A DNA stretch of 64,000 nt from Aquatica leii. Lineage: Eukaryota > Arthropoda > Insecta > Coleoptera > Lampyridae. Below are positions 45,519 through 56,886 of the stretch, piece by piece. The notes beneath the pieces are model-generated. The model was not told where the DNA came from. It did not search any database and was given only the letters and a program-made list of their open reading frames with translations. Both the position numbers and the translations under genes were made by a program. The stretch's first letter is position 1, and each line of letters opens with the position of its first letter. The stretch lies in NCBI GenBank assembly GCA_035610365.1, contig CM069432.1, positions 181,025,027-181,089,026 of the forward strand. The letters are read 5' to 3'.

Positions 45519-47382
45519 TTAAGGGGTTATACTACTCTGACGCGCTAAAAAATGGACCTTTCTTTTAGATTTTTTTTCTCGGTTACTAATGAATGAATTG
45601 TAATGAAATTTTGAAACATAATTAGATATATATTTAGGCAAACGCACAAATTATTTTGTCAATTTTTTATTTAAAATGGCACCGTGAAATTTTATTAGTT
45701 AAAACTATGTTTTTTCAGAAGCGGCAAACGGCGTAGTCGGTTTCAGAACTCCTATGGCACCTAGACAAAAAACCATAATTTTTTCTTAAAATATATTAAT
45801 TCTTCTTTGGAAGTACACAAGATATTTTTTTTTTGAAAATTCGCAAATTGGCATTAATTTAAATTTTTTAAATCGATTTTTGGGGTAGAAATAGACCTTA
45901 AATCGTTTATAACAAATGTAATTTTTTGTCAATCAAAAAAACCCCGTGTACTTCCAAAAATTACCTATCTGAGAAGCAACTGTTGAAGTTTAAAGTGAAT
46001 CCGATGTAAATTGGCTGAGTTCTAGGCAACGCCAGTTCGAAGAACCCAGTTTCGAGAAAAACACGTTTAAAGTTTTTTGACGCATTTACGGTATGAAATA
46101 TTCAATCTATTGACGTGAAATTTTTTTTACCTTTACTTGGCCATTCCAGCACCATATAACTGTCTTTCTCTGCATTCATTGAGCCTCTTTTCTAAAGGAT
46201 GCAATCTTCCTTTGAGCTTTTTTACGACTACTCGATGCTGAGCGATTGTCGGCTTTCACTCGACGTTTATCTACTTCCATGACATATTCGTTTATTTGCG
46301 TGTTGATCTTCAATTGAATTATGTTTATAACATTTAATGGTCCTTGAAAACCATTATTATATGTTATCACAGCGATGTCCGTTGCAATATCGACGACAGT
46401 TTTGAGACTTGATACCGATATCGGGGCGATCGACCACACGACAGAATTCAAACTTTAATTTGCATTTTGAGTGAATCCTCCGAGGCAACGAGAGAGAAGG
46501 TCTTCCTTTGTTAGATCTTTATAAATTGGTTGAATATAACATCGAATACTTGTTTAGTCATAGCTGGTTTATGAACCAGGAGCCGTCCTTTGACACTAAT
46601 AGTCCTTCACACTGTTTATTTTCTTTGAAAATTTTCTTCTCTTCTTTGACAGCTTTACGCAAGACTGCAGATTTCGCAGCGTCCGTACCTATTGCTATAC
46701 GTTTCACAATATCATCGTATGCTTTTTGATACACTGGTTTTAGGAGACACATGAATTTATTCCTGGCGCCCCAATACCGATTAGTCTCATAGCAAAGGTG
46801 ATACGTCTATTTATGTTGTAAGCATGGTTGTTAATTAAAGGGCTGCTGTCAATAACAATATTTTCACATTTTTTACATTTTACCACGATCTTAAATCCAA
46901 GACAACATAGTAAAAAAGAAGATAATAGTTTTTTTGCGAACCTAGAAGGCTTTCTGTTAGAAATTCGACTTACATTAGAACGAGTTGATGATGTTTTGGT
47001 TCCTTTCTTGACACTGTACACTTTCTCACTCATTTTGTTATAAAAAAAACTACTTAAAAACACTGAAACACTAAAGCACATAATAGCGTAACTCAGAGCA
47101 GCATGTAGAATAGTTTGTTGCGTGTTTGACAGTTCTAACTCTATCTTTCAACGCTATAAAAAAATATAACAGAAAACTGACCAGAGCTATAACGCCGCGG
47201 GGCCGTTTCGAACGTTTTTGTGCGCTTTAAAGCACTTACGAAAACAGGCTAAACAAATTGTTTTTATTCACTTTTTACCCAAAATTGTTTTTGGATATTA
47301 TTCTTGGATAGTTTTTACACCATTTAAGCCAAACAAAAATTTTTCGAAAAAAATATTTTTACAGAGTAGTATAACCCCTTAA
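45519..47382 (-). mobile_element. internally deleted Mutator/Kolobok-type DNA transposon flanked by TTAA
   Basis: TTAA stands at 45519-45522 and 47379-47382. The inverted ends share 17 bp, GGGGTTATACTACTCTG, directly inside the TTAA. A transposase pseudogene lies on the minus strand with its middle deleted. TTAA target sites fit Kolobok (and piggyBac); the protein resembles the Mutator-like domain also used by Kolobok-related elements, so Kolobok-like is my best guess. Confidence 0.75.
46176..47033 (-). pseudogene. Mutator-like/Kolobok-type transposase, central part deleted
   Basis: Start MSEKVYSVKKGTK at 47033. A CxxC pair (CKKCEN) precedes SSPLINNHAYNINRRITFAM and RLIGIGAPGIN, followed after a frame change by LKPVYQKAYDDIVKRIAIGT and KAVKEEKKIFKEN. 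VSKDGSW (about 46575) is the position of the first catalytic Asp in this family. The reading then jumps: 46540-46176 gives IQPIYKDLTKEDLLSRCLGG, FTQNAN, a TAA for an expected Glu, then SLNSVVWSIAP and VVDIATDIAVITYNNGF. These are family C-terminal motifs, so roughly 250 codons of the catalytic core are missing between about 46545 and 46575. The family call comes from recall of insect Mutator-like proteins; it is good but not database-tested. Confidence 0.72.
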
Positions 47383-47703
47383 TATAAACAAAATATAAAA
47401 ATAATGCATTTCTAAATATTCAACATTATGGTTTTTCTACGATTCTACCTATATATTTTTTTTGTTATTGTATATACTACTACTAATTTACCAATTCCTG
47501 AAAAAAACCTTAAATGGCAAATATTTAATAACAAAGATAAATATAGATAGTTGCATTTAACGAATAATTAGATATTCAGGTCTATTATGTATCACAACCT
47601 TTAAAAATAAGGGTCAACCTTTATGTTAAAATAAAGTTTTAAAATAACTGATTTCCTAGCGTCTATTACTGAAATGGTATTACGTAGCAACCTTTAAAAC
47701 AAC

Positions 47704-47876
47704 GCTCGAAAGTAATAGTAGTTTATTTAACGAGTTCCTGTGTAAATTGGACGCTTTTTTTCCCAAGAGAGCATTTTTAAACCCGAGTGAAACGAGGGTT
47801 TAAAAAGTCCTCGAGAGAAAAAAAAGCGTCCAATTTAGACAGGAACGAGTTTAATACAACATTTTATTGCTCGAAC
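47704..47876. repeat. foldback repeat with GC-rich apex inside the Harbinger element
   Basis: Arms of about 80 bp are imperfect inverted copies (AAATTGGACGCTTTTTTT with AAAAAAAAGCGTCCAATTT as the best block) around the apex CCCGAGTGAAACGAGGG. Confidence 0.78.
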
Positions 47877-48402
47877 AGAGACTAGGAAGTCCACAAAGTC
47901 TCAAAATCTTTAAAAAACAATTTGACGTTTATGTTGACAAGTGTGTCAAAACTGTCAAAGACGGTTTACAATAGCGAAAAATTAATATTTATGACAGGAT
48001 AGTAAGTTTTGAGCAGTTTTAAAGCAAGAAAAATGTTATGCAACTCATGTTTGTCGGAAAAAGATAACAATATTTCAAAACAAAAACATGATTTATGTTG
48101 TTTATACTTTCCGTGATTTTAGTTTTATTTCAACGAAATGTCAAAAAATGTCAAAAAAGCAAAAAAAAACACGCGTTTTTAGTATTTGGTAATTTAGATG
48201 ATTTTTAGTTTTTTTGTTTTTTGTAATTAGTAATTTTATAAATTAAACATATAAATAAATATAAATAATTTATTAGGATATTTTATTAAGAAAAAGTAAC
48301 TTGATAATTTCAAAATAAATATTTACAAAGATCTACTAGCTAACTTACAATAAAATTAACGAAAACTTTGAATTACAAGGTTGCGAATTCTTCTTCCTTC
48401 AG

Positions 48403-48960
48403 CTAACTAGTTCTCATCTGTAAATAAAAACAAATAATTGATAATTGTAACACACTGCAACAGTTACATCCTATAACATCTCTGTTCTGATGTTCTACAA
48501 TCCGATCTCTTTGCGGTGTTGCTTCTTCTTCAAATTCTTGCAGTATTTCTTGTGGTATCTTACTTTCCACTGCCATGTTGTGCAAATTCACACAAGAATA
48601 AACAATTTTTGCAGCTTTTACAGGGTTGTAATTGAGTGTTCTATGTTTTAAAATGCATCTAATTCTACTTTTTATTACACCAAAGCACCTTTCCATGCAG
48701 TTTCTTGCTTTAATGTGGAGAGTTCACTTCTGCATTTTTTACCAGAGTTAATAGCCACGGATGTAATGGATAGCCACTATCGCCTGTACAAGTTTATTTT
48801 AATAAAAATAAAAGTAATTGTATAAACATTTTTATAATAAATTATACACAAACAAATACTTACAATTCGCATTTTCTAATTGATTTAGAATAAAAACATT
48901 AATTAATGTGTTGTAAGCCATTTTTTCTTCTAACCACTATCTTAACGTCACCTATCAAAG
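48403..48960 (-). pseudogene. PIF/Harbinger transposase, C-terminal exons
   Basis: DDE_4-type nuclease of PIF/Harbinger. The last exon contains DSGYPLHPWLLTLV (about 48785-48744), then, after a one-base frame change, IKARNCMERCFGVIKSRIRC and ILKHRTLNYNPVKAAKIVYS with CVNLHNMAVE (48700-48550). E-R-x-F-G-x-x-K-x-R is the third catalytic block (Glu). Upstream, a GT-AG intron of about 80 nt (roughly 48789-48867, donor GTAAGTATTT, acceptor TTGTACAG on the minus strand) separates it from an exon reading NVFILNQLENAN. The first two catalytic blocks are absent or unreadable. Confidence 0.78.
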
Positions 48961-49129
48961 CTCTTGTTATATTATAAACTTTAATGGTTATGAAAACCAT
49001 TATTTTAAAGTTCATGTTAAAATAACGATTTGTGAAAACGATACGTAATACCAGTTTGCCGAAAACCCTTATGTTATCTCATAACGGCCACCTTGAAAAT
49101 AAAGTTTGTGATACATAATAGGCCTGATT

Positions 49130-49379
49130 GTTTAGAAATATGTTTATAGGTAGTTACGATATATTAATTTTCATAAAAATTTCTGATACCTAGAGTGAAA
49201 ATGTTAATACCATAAATAAAATGTTTTCATATTACCTTTATTGCTGCAAGTTTCAACGTCTGTTTAGCCATAGTTTCAGACCAACGCGACTTTACCGTAA
49301 TTAAATGTAATCTAGTATTTTAATGTTTTTAAATTTTGTTTAATCGTTTTACTTGTTTATATATTAATAATTGCGGTAA
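49130..49379. other. AT-rich spacer
   Basis: No recognised feature. Confidence 0.35.
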
Positions 49380-49786
49380 TTTAATACTAAACACGCCAAA
49401 AGAGCCAGAGCCAATTTGACTCTTCGTTCTTACTCTGTGTTTATTTAAATTGGTACGTTGTGGTTCTACTCAGGTTCTAGGACTTTTTTTATATTTTTGT
49501 GATACATATATACACTTGCAAAATTAAAAAAAAACTATTTTTGTTTTTTAATTTTTTTTGTACTCTTTTACCTAAAATCGCCAAAGGGATCAATTTGACC
49601 CTTTCTAAAATTATTGTAATAATAAATATACTAGAATCCCATGTAATACGTTATGCGCGTGATTTTGATTATTTATAAACTAAATATCAGCTACCTTATA
49701 AATAATAACTGTTTTGGTCAGCTCCGGACAAGTTTGCGTATGTCGCTAGCGGAAAGACAGCCCCGTACTTGTTTCTTAGCTATGCG

Positions 49787-49850
49787 TATATAAATGAAGC
49801 GCTTCAAACGTTTTTCTTCTTCTTCTTATTGACTAACAAAATTTATCAAG
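49787..49850 (+). promoter_or_regulatory. TATA box and leader upstream of the piggyBac relic
   Basis: TATATAAA at 49787-49794 lies about 57 nt before the ATG at 49851, with a pyrimidine-rich stretch (TTTTTCTTCTTCTTCTT) where a transcription start would be expected. It stands in the GC-richest part of the interval. Confidence 0.45.
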
Positions 49851-50548
49851 ATGTGGAATTCAGGTGGATTTACCCTAGTACAGTATATAGAAGAACTGCA
49901 AAAATTTGCAGAAAATAACAGTGATGCTGGTGAACATCCATTAGAAGTGGAAAAATTTCGCAGTTTCCATTAAAAATGATGAAAGATTTGTAGTTAGTAA
50001 ATATAACGATTTCTCTACATCCGATACTGGTAAAGCCAATCTTAGTTTTCAACTGTTCACCTTTATGAAAACTGTAAAAGGTAAAAACAAAGAACCGCTA
50101 GAAACTGTGTGTTTCTGGAAATAGAAAGCAAATAAATTGCAAAAAGTGAGGACGTGTAGAAAGTTATCGAATGTAATAAGCATAATTTTAGACGTGCACA
50201 ACAACGGAATATAAATTGAAATATTTTTTTGACAAACTTCTTTTGCAAAACAGAGTGGATACCATTTATTCAAAGACTTTTATATACTAAAGCATGTTCA
50301 AAACTGCACTGTAACCAAGGACAAGAGACAGCTAGAAGATAATGATTAGGCCGTATCTATTTCAGTTTTAGATTTAATTTCGGTTTTACTTGCTTGTGGA
50401 GCATATAGTACTTGTGCTTAAGAAATGGATGCCTTATGGTCAAAAGCAAAATGTCGTTTTACTCAATAGATAGTCAACAAACTTGATAAGTTTGGTATAA
50501 AGTTTTGACTGACTGTTGATTCAAGTTCCAAATATATAGTAAACGGCT
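49851..50548 (+). pseudogene. piggyBac-like transposase remains
   Basis: A 40-codon start segment, MWNSGGFTLVQYIEELQKF, ends in a stop near 49971; its identity is uncertain. Downstream, in plus frames, LLACGAYST, DALWSK and then directly AKCRFTQ, NKLDKFGIKF, a TGA at 50506-50508 where Trp is expected, and LTVDSSSKYIVNG. The last blocks match the piggyBac region R-G-R/A-K-C-x-F-x-Q-x-x-x-x-K-P-x-K-x-G-I-K-x-W. The roughly 100 codons normally found between L-W-S-K and A-K-C are missing, so this is an internally deleted copy. Confidence 0.55.
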
Positions 50549-51983
50549 GAGTTTAAAAATTATTGAAACCGTATTTTAATACAAGCAGGAATTTACCTTT
50601 TGTTACAATACTCTAATACTTATTTACAACTGAGTGCGTGTAACTGGTATTTTACAACGCGACAACTTTGAAACTTTGGAAACCGAGTCACGCGGCCGAG
50701 GTTTTCATTTAGATGGAGCGCTGTAATGCCTAAACGCACAAAATTTGTATTAATTTTTTTTAGTCAAAAATTTTTAATATAAAACATCAATAATTAGTGT
50801 ATTTTTTTATGTTGGCATTATAGGTACCTACTTACTTAATTATAATCACTGCAATTTGATAAACTGAAAATTTTATTTTTTGACTATTTACTTGCTACAA
50901 TTTTTTAAAATAAGTACTTTGCTTACCTAAAAGAAGTATTAAAGACAAATCAAATGCTCAAACGTAGCGTTTTTAAATGAACAATTTAAAATTGTCACTA
51001 GCTTGACAATTGGCAATAGCAATCTGTAATCATAACTGACAAAGTTGTCAAGAGATAGCGCATTTCTAAAAATTAAAATATAAATTTTATAATATTTACG
51101 TTTTTGTACATTAATATCATTAAATACAATGTAAAGTAATATTTATTTACATAAAATTTAGTATTTTCTAATTAACATGTTTTTTTTTTAAGTTTGGAAC
51201 TCATTTTATCGCACTATAGAGGATTTTACAATAGTGTCATATAACAATGTGCGTAAAAATCAAGTTACATTTGATGTACAAAAAATTATAAAATACGGTT
51301 TACACTTAAGGAAACTAAAAAACATACAAGCATTTTGTATAGTATCTATAAATTATGTAGTTTCTTTGACATTTAGTAAATAATTTGTAAAGATCACGTA
51401 TAAAACTTTACTGTTGTGTTAATAATATTAGTAACATTTTTCAGTTGTGTATTGATTTTTTACGAAAGATGTTTATTAGTTTTGGTAGAGTAACGTGTTT
51501 TTATAGTTTATGAAAACGTTAAGCGTTTTGTGCTGTAATTATTAACACATTGTATACTTATATATAATTACATTTCACATAATTACTAGAAGTATGTACG
51601 TAATATGTCTTACTTGAAATGTGAATTTGTTTCTTATTTTTAATCGAATTTTATTATTATTTGTAAACTTGCAAATATAATTAATATTTTTTTATAGTCA
51701 ATACAAGATAGATCACAGCTGTAAGCGTTTCTTTTAATTGAAAAACTGGTATAGCAATAAAAAGAAATACAAAAACTCTATTGACACTTTGTTATCAATC
51801 TTCTATTCAATTTGTCTACTTTCCAGATGCATCTAAGCTCAATTTAGATAAACAAGTAATACCTAAGATACATTATGATTAAAAATTTCTAAAATACCAT
51901 CTTCATCAATTAATTATTATTGCATCATACAGACATATCAAAAGTTTTTTTAAAGAAATTTTTGTTTCACATTTAGATAAAAA
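50549..51983. other. AT-rich spacer, no gene seen
   Basis: About 51201-51215 repeats the arm word TCATTTTATCGCACT of the 25.9-kb foldback. Otherwise nothing. Confidence 0.4.
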
Positions 51984-52123
51984 CCCAAACAACACATTGG
52001 TACAAAAAACGTCTAAATGTCCGTCTAATAAACGTTAATAACGCGTTTAAAAACGTTTTAATGTCTAATAAATGTCTATTAGCCGGACATTTAGACGTTT
52101 TTTATACCAATGTGTTGCTTGGG
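51984..52123. mobile_element. 140-bp MITE-like foldback
   Basis: The first and last 40 bp are inverted repeats with few mismatches (shared AACACATTGGTA and AAAAAACGTCTAAATGTCCG). The ends are CCC...GGG, and the interior also folds (TAATAAACG/CATTTATTAGAC-like). Target duplication is unclear (possibly AA). Superfamily not assigned. Confidence 0.8.
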
Positions 52124-54599
52124 AACGTCAAATCTCAAGAGTGTGGTTTTATATAACGGTACGTAATAACAAATAATTTTTAATAATTTTAAACTACTTA
52201 AATAAAAAATATTTAAAAAAATTGTGATTATAAAAAATTAATTAAAAACAATTACATTGATAATTATTAGTTTTACAAATCGATACCAATAATAAATAGT
52301 AAATTATTTATACCATATATCTTAATAACTGGACAATTAAATTTTAAAACATGTTCTAACCGCTAGAATATAGCGAATAGAGTTTAAATAAGTCAAATAT
52401 TTTTTTTGTTTAGATTATAGCACAACGTCAATACATCAAAAAACACAATTATTTTTTTTAAATAATACTTTGATTTTTGTAAATAAATGCTTTGATAGTT
52501 AGTACAGCATTTTTTAGCAAAATTTACAATAAATAAGAAACATTTATGCAAAGTAAAGAACTATTTACACAATTGGCAGCAATCTAAATTAATAACTATG
52601 CTAAAAAACAAAATTTTGTAAACACGAGTATACTTGATTTGCAACTATAAATTCTTAATTAACTGAATGCAATCATAATAATTTAAAACTTACAGTTATT
52701 TTTAATATTACATATTAATTAATAAGTTACAGTAAATTTTTTTAATTAATTTTGCAAGTATTAATAAATTTTTAAAATAATTTTTTTTCATTCTTTAAAT
52801 AGTTTGTTAAAGAAAACAAAACGAATTACCTTTAGTACAAATCTTTTGCTAACGTAGTTTTTAGTGACACTAAGTACATATTAACTAAGTAACAATTTTT
52901 TTCTTTATAAACATAAATTTTAAAATCGGACTTCTTTAAATAACGTTTTTTAATAACCATTTACATTATTCATTTTGTATACAATTATTATAGCTTTCTG
53001 ATTTTGTAATGTATTGATTACATTTAGTATAAAAGAAATGGAATAATCGCAGTATATTTTCTGCACGTTTTGTTGTTAAAATTAAAATAATTTAATTAAT
53101 AGTAACTGATTTTTCCTATTTTAAAAATTCATGTATTTATTTTAATAAAATATTTATATAATTATTTCACGTTATTGCTGTGTTTAAACTCAAACAAAAT
53201 CAAAAGTTGAAATTAAAAAAATGTTTTTTGAATATAAAATTTTATACTTCTAACGTCGTTTTATTATATTATTTTAGCAATATAAAAATTTTATTTAAAT
53301 TTTATCAAATTTCTGTTAAAACTAAATTTCTATAAATAGATATTATTTTTATGGTTCCATTTAAACGATTTTTTTGTTAAAAGCTTTAATAGTTCAAATA
53401 AGAAACATTTCCATAAAATTTAATTATAAACATTTTCATGTTTTGTTAAATTATATTATTTTAGTAAAACTATATGTAAACAAATTTTACGTATTTTACG
53501 CATTTTTAATTAGATTTGGTAACATCATTTTTGTATAAATTAATGGAATTAAGCAACCTAAAAAAGAATTCAAAAACGTAATTTATGATTTAATGTATTT
53601 GAGTTATAAGAGTATATAAAAAACATTCCACAAAAATATTTTTAAAAGTGTTTTAAATGTATGCATGGCATCCGTATATTACAATCATCAACTACCAACA
53701 TGTCGCCACGGTTTACATTACGTCTGTACACATAATCAATCTTTAAATAAAACAAATACTGCCAGCAGTATTTGTACTCTTTCATGCGTCTTTAAGACAT
53801 AATTATAAACTACTTTTTTTTAATATTTTACTAAAGATAGCTATATTTAACATGGGTTTGTTTTTATTCATTACAGTTACGAGTACAAACTTGTACTGCG
53901 CGTTTTACAAAAAGAATTCGATTTTACTTATCATAATTTTATTTTAGCTACGTTTATTTTGTATGCTTTAATTTTACTGTGTTTTAATTTAACTAATTTG
54001 TAATACACATCACTTAATCTAAAAGGCTGGTAACGAGACAGTTAAAAAAACTTTCAAAGCTTTTGCAACTGTACCATTTGTAAACTTATATGAAATGATA
54101 GTTTTTAAAATTAAATTTATTTTAAATAACAAACTAATTAGATGTTCAATGTATATAAACAAACAAATTTAAATATTTTAAAATTGTTTCATATATTTAT
54201 TATATAAATTTATATTTAGACTCATAGTTGTTTTTGCCTAATCATACGTTTACTTACTACTAAACTGTTATTTTTTACATTACTCTTTTAATTCATGACC
54301 AACCTTGTTTAAAAAAAAAAACAGATTTGTGCTAAGCATCTAATTCTAGAGGGCCCTCTTTTATACAGCTGTTTTGGGAATAACCGGGCATTGTTTAGGT
54401 CACTACATGGCAACAAGGCTAGGGTTTTATAAGAGCCGCTTGTTACATTCTGACTTTGGATTGAAGTTTGAATGCATTATAATAACTTACTATTTATTCG
54501 CTCGTTTGCAAAAAAAAATATTAATAATTTTGATTTTATTTAGTATTTGAATTGTGTTGCAGTAATAAATAAACTGCATTAATAATATTTTTTAAAGTT
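52124..54599. other. 2.5 kb extremely AT-rich spacer, no gene seen
   Basis: The most AT-rich part of the window. No coding frames longer than chance and no repeat structure that I could recognise. Confidence 0.45.
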
Positions 54600-54727
54600 A
54601 ATGATGTATATTTAATTTAAAATCTTATAAGCAAGCTTTCGAACTTAAGCTAAGTTCTTTGTCAGGGAATGAAAATTAAATTAAATATTATAAAACTAAG
54701 ATAACTAGAAACAATAAATCGTAAAAA
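54600..54727 (-). repeat. second copy of the hammerhead-bearing short family
   Basis: The minus strand aligns with the interior of 30741-30976 from the ATTGTTTCTAGTTATCTTAG region through the hammerhead core. The terminal inverted repeats of the first copy are not recognisable here. Confidence 0.65.
54627..54672 (-). ncRNA. hammerhead-like core, one core base changed
   Basis: CTGACAA (the G of CUGANGA is A), helix II GAACTTA/TAAGTTC (seven perfect pairs), GAAA, GCTT. Helix I is imperfect. Probably inactive. Confidence 0.55.
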
Positions 54728-55407
54728 AATTAGATTTGCACGTCATTGTAGAAAAACCACTTTAATCATATGAAATTGGCTTTCAGCACGGTGGCGCGCA
54801 AGCCCAATTGTGAATCGAATTATTTTTAATTATAAAAATGACCACACTTTAAATTTTTATTATGTTGTTTACTGATGTTCATTTTATACCTATGTTAATT
54901 TTTAGAAAAATAGAATTGCACGTCATTGCGAAAAACGACTTGAATTAGGTGACGTTGGCATGCAGCACTATAGCGCTCAAGCGCAATTTTGAATCAAATT
55001 ATTTTCAATTATAAAAATGAACACACTAATATTTTTATGTGTTGTTTACTGATGCTTATTTTATACTTATGTCTTTTGCAGAAAAGTCAGAATTGCACGT
55101 CATTGCAAAAAAAACGACTTCAGTTAGGTGACGTTAGCATGCAGCACGGTGGCGCGTAAAACTTTGAATCGAATTATTGTTAATTATAAAAATGACCACA
55201 CTCTAATTTTGTTATTAGTTTGTTTAGCATCAGCTTATTCTATAACTATGTAAATTTGTAAAAACATCAGAATTGCGCGTCATTGCGAAAAAAAGGCTTT
55301 GATTAGGTGATGCAGCACCGTGACGCGCAAACCCAATTTTGAATCAAATTATTTTTAATTATAGAAATGACCACACTTTAATTTCCTCACATGTTGTTTA
55401 TTCTTGC
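54728..55407 (+). repeat. satellite: four tandem units of 177-180 bp
   Basis: GCACGTCATTG (GCGCGTCATTG in the last unit) starts at 54738, 54918, 55095 and 55275. Each unit continues with GGTGACGTTRGCATGCAGCA, a GC-richer block GGCGCGCAAGCCCAATT, then TTAATTATAAAAATGACCAC. Units are clearly homologous along their whole length. The array ends where PLE coding sequence begins (about 55404). Confidence 0.92.
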
Positions 55408-56720
55408 TTGACCCAACCACCAAATTTCAAAACAATAACAACAAATTATGCAAACAACTTTATGACAACGGACGCATAGACTTTATTACATACAACAAAC
55501 TCATAACATACACTAGCACGCCACCCAAATTTTATGGCTTAATAAAAACACACAAAGATGAACATCCAGTTAGCCCAATTGTTTCATGTATAGGAGCTCA
55601 CAGTTATCAATTATCAAAATATATATCGGACATAATACAAAACATTTCATATATTTTTGACTATAACATAAAAAACTCATATGAATTGATCGACAAGACA
55701 AAAAACATCATAATACCTGATAACTACACATTTATTTCATTTGACGTCTCCTCATTATTTACTAACATCACTACTACTTTAGAGTTACACAATCTTATCG
55801 AAATCATTGAGTTTTTATTTGATACCAGTTATTTTACATGTATATTCAATGATTTAGAACGGCCATGTGCAATCCTGTCTCACCAATATTAGCTAGTCTT
55901 ACTATGCATGACCTGCTAAATTATGTCAGAATAATCTCACGTATAATCCTACATTCATGTATTGTTGCATAGATATCATTTCATGTATACCCAACACCGA
56001 AATTAAAAACACTCTAAACATTTTTAACAATTACAACCCACATCTAAAATTCACCTACGAAGCGGGGAAAAATGACACTCTTCCTTTCTTAGATGTAAAA
56101 CTTGGGAGAGATAAGAATACTGGGTTATTATTAAGCGAATGGTACACCAAACCGATAGCTTCTAACAGAATACTAAACTTCTTCTCTAAACATCCCCACC
56201 ACCAAAAAATGAATATCGTAAAAGCTATGAAAAATAAAATCATTAGTTTAAGTATAGTTCACAATTCCACATTAAAAACTTAATAAACTGGAAAAATATA
56301 CTAAAAAATAACAATTATCTTGAAAACATTATTAATAGACTACTTATACTACCAACACCATTTACAACATACTATACAGTAAAATGAAAAACAAAATCAA
56401 CATTGTAGAAAAACACGACGTTGTGTATAAAATTACCTGTGATGAATGTCAAGTATGTTACATCGGGCAAACCAAACAAAAGCTAAAAAACCAAATTAAT
56501 AATCACAAGTACGACTGTAAGAAAAATAAAGCCGATACAACGTTAGCTTTACATCATATAAATACAGGACACACTTTTGATTTCAATTATCCTAGATGTA
56601 GATGTAGAGGCTAAATACAAAAAAAAGATTAATATCAGAAATGATACAAATCAAAATACATACCAATAATATAAACTTTAACAATGAACAAATGTTTGTC
56701 ATTTCTAAATGTTAATTTAC
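55404..56720 (+). pseudogene. Penelope-like element: reverse transcriptase and GIY-YIG endonuclease
   Basis: First frame (to 55892): FITYNKLITYTSTPPKFYGL and KTHKDEHPVSPIVSCIGAHS, then the palm motif NYTFISFDVSSLFTNI. Next, in shifted frame, AMCNPVSPILASLTMHDLLN (motif B; usual Gly is Cys) and a degenerate catalytic box (YCCIDI in place of YVDDI) just before SCIPNTEIKNTL. The RT end reads LPFLDVKLGRDKNTG with SEWYTKP (to 56283). The endonuclease has VVYKITCDECQVCYIGQTKQ (56422-56481) and ALHHINTGHTFDF, with the usual R of Q-x-R-I replaced. The copy is 5'-truncated, starting inside the fingers region directly at the satellite. Frameshifts at about 55860, 55950 and 56290 make it inactive. Confidence 0.88.
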
Positions 56721-56886
56721 TAATTTTATATATATAATTTGTATATAAATTGTTGCTACATGTCGAGGTTCATACAACCTAACACTCTCTCAATTCCACG
56801 TAAGTGTAATAATTAAAATCTGAAATTGTAATTTTTAAGATGATTTTATGTTTTTGTGTATTAAATCAACTTACAAAATAAACTTT

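Larger units (their letters stand above)
47577..49126 (-). mobile_element. PIF/Harbinger-type transposon with 3-bp target duplication
   Basis: The ends are inverted repeats of about 26 bp with two differences (shared core CTATTATGTATCACAA). ATT flanks both ends (47574-47576 and 47127+2000, i.e. 49127-49129), and a 3-bp duplication is characteristic of PIF/Harbinger. A Harbinger-type transposase fragment lies inside on the minus strand. A foldback repeat sits at 47704-47876. Confidence 0.75.
49380..50550 (+). mobile_element. piggyBac-type relic with subterminal motifs and promoter
   Basis: Near-palindromic motifs of the type AAAGGGATCAATTTGACCC occur at about 49577-49600, with a diverged form at about 49399-49425. 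GGTCAA-TTGACC words of this kind are common near piggyBac ends. A TATA box and a short start exon follow, then a piggyBac-like domain fragment at 50270-50548. The right end was not found. Confidence 0.45.

Noticed and set aside
49870-50273. Minus-strand hydrophobic frames opposite the piggyBac relic
   Set aside because: They are shadow frames of the plus-strand remnant, with no membrane-protein family resemblance.
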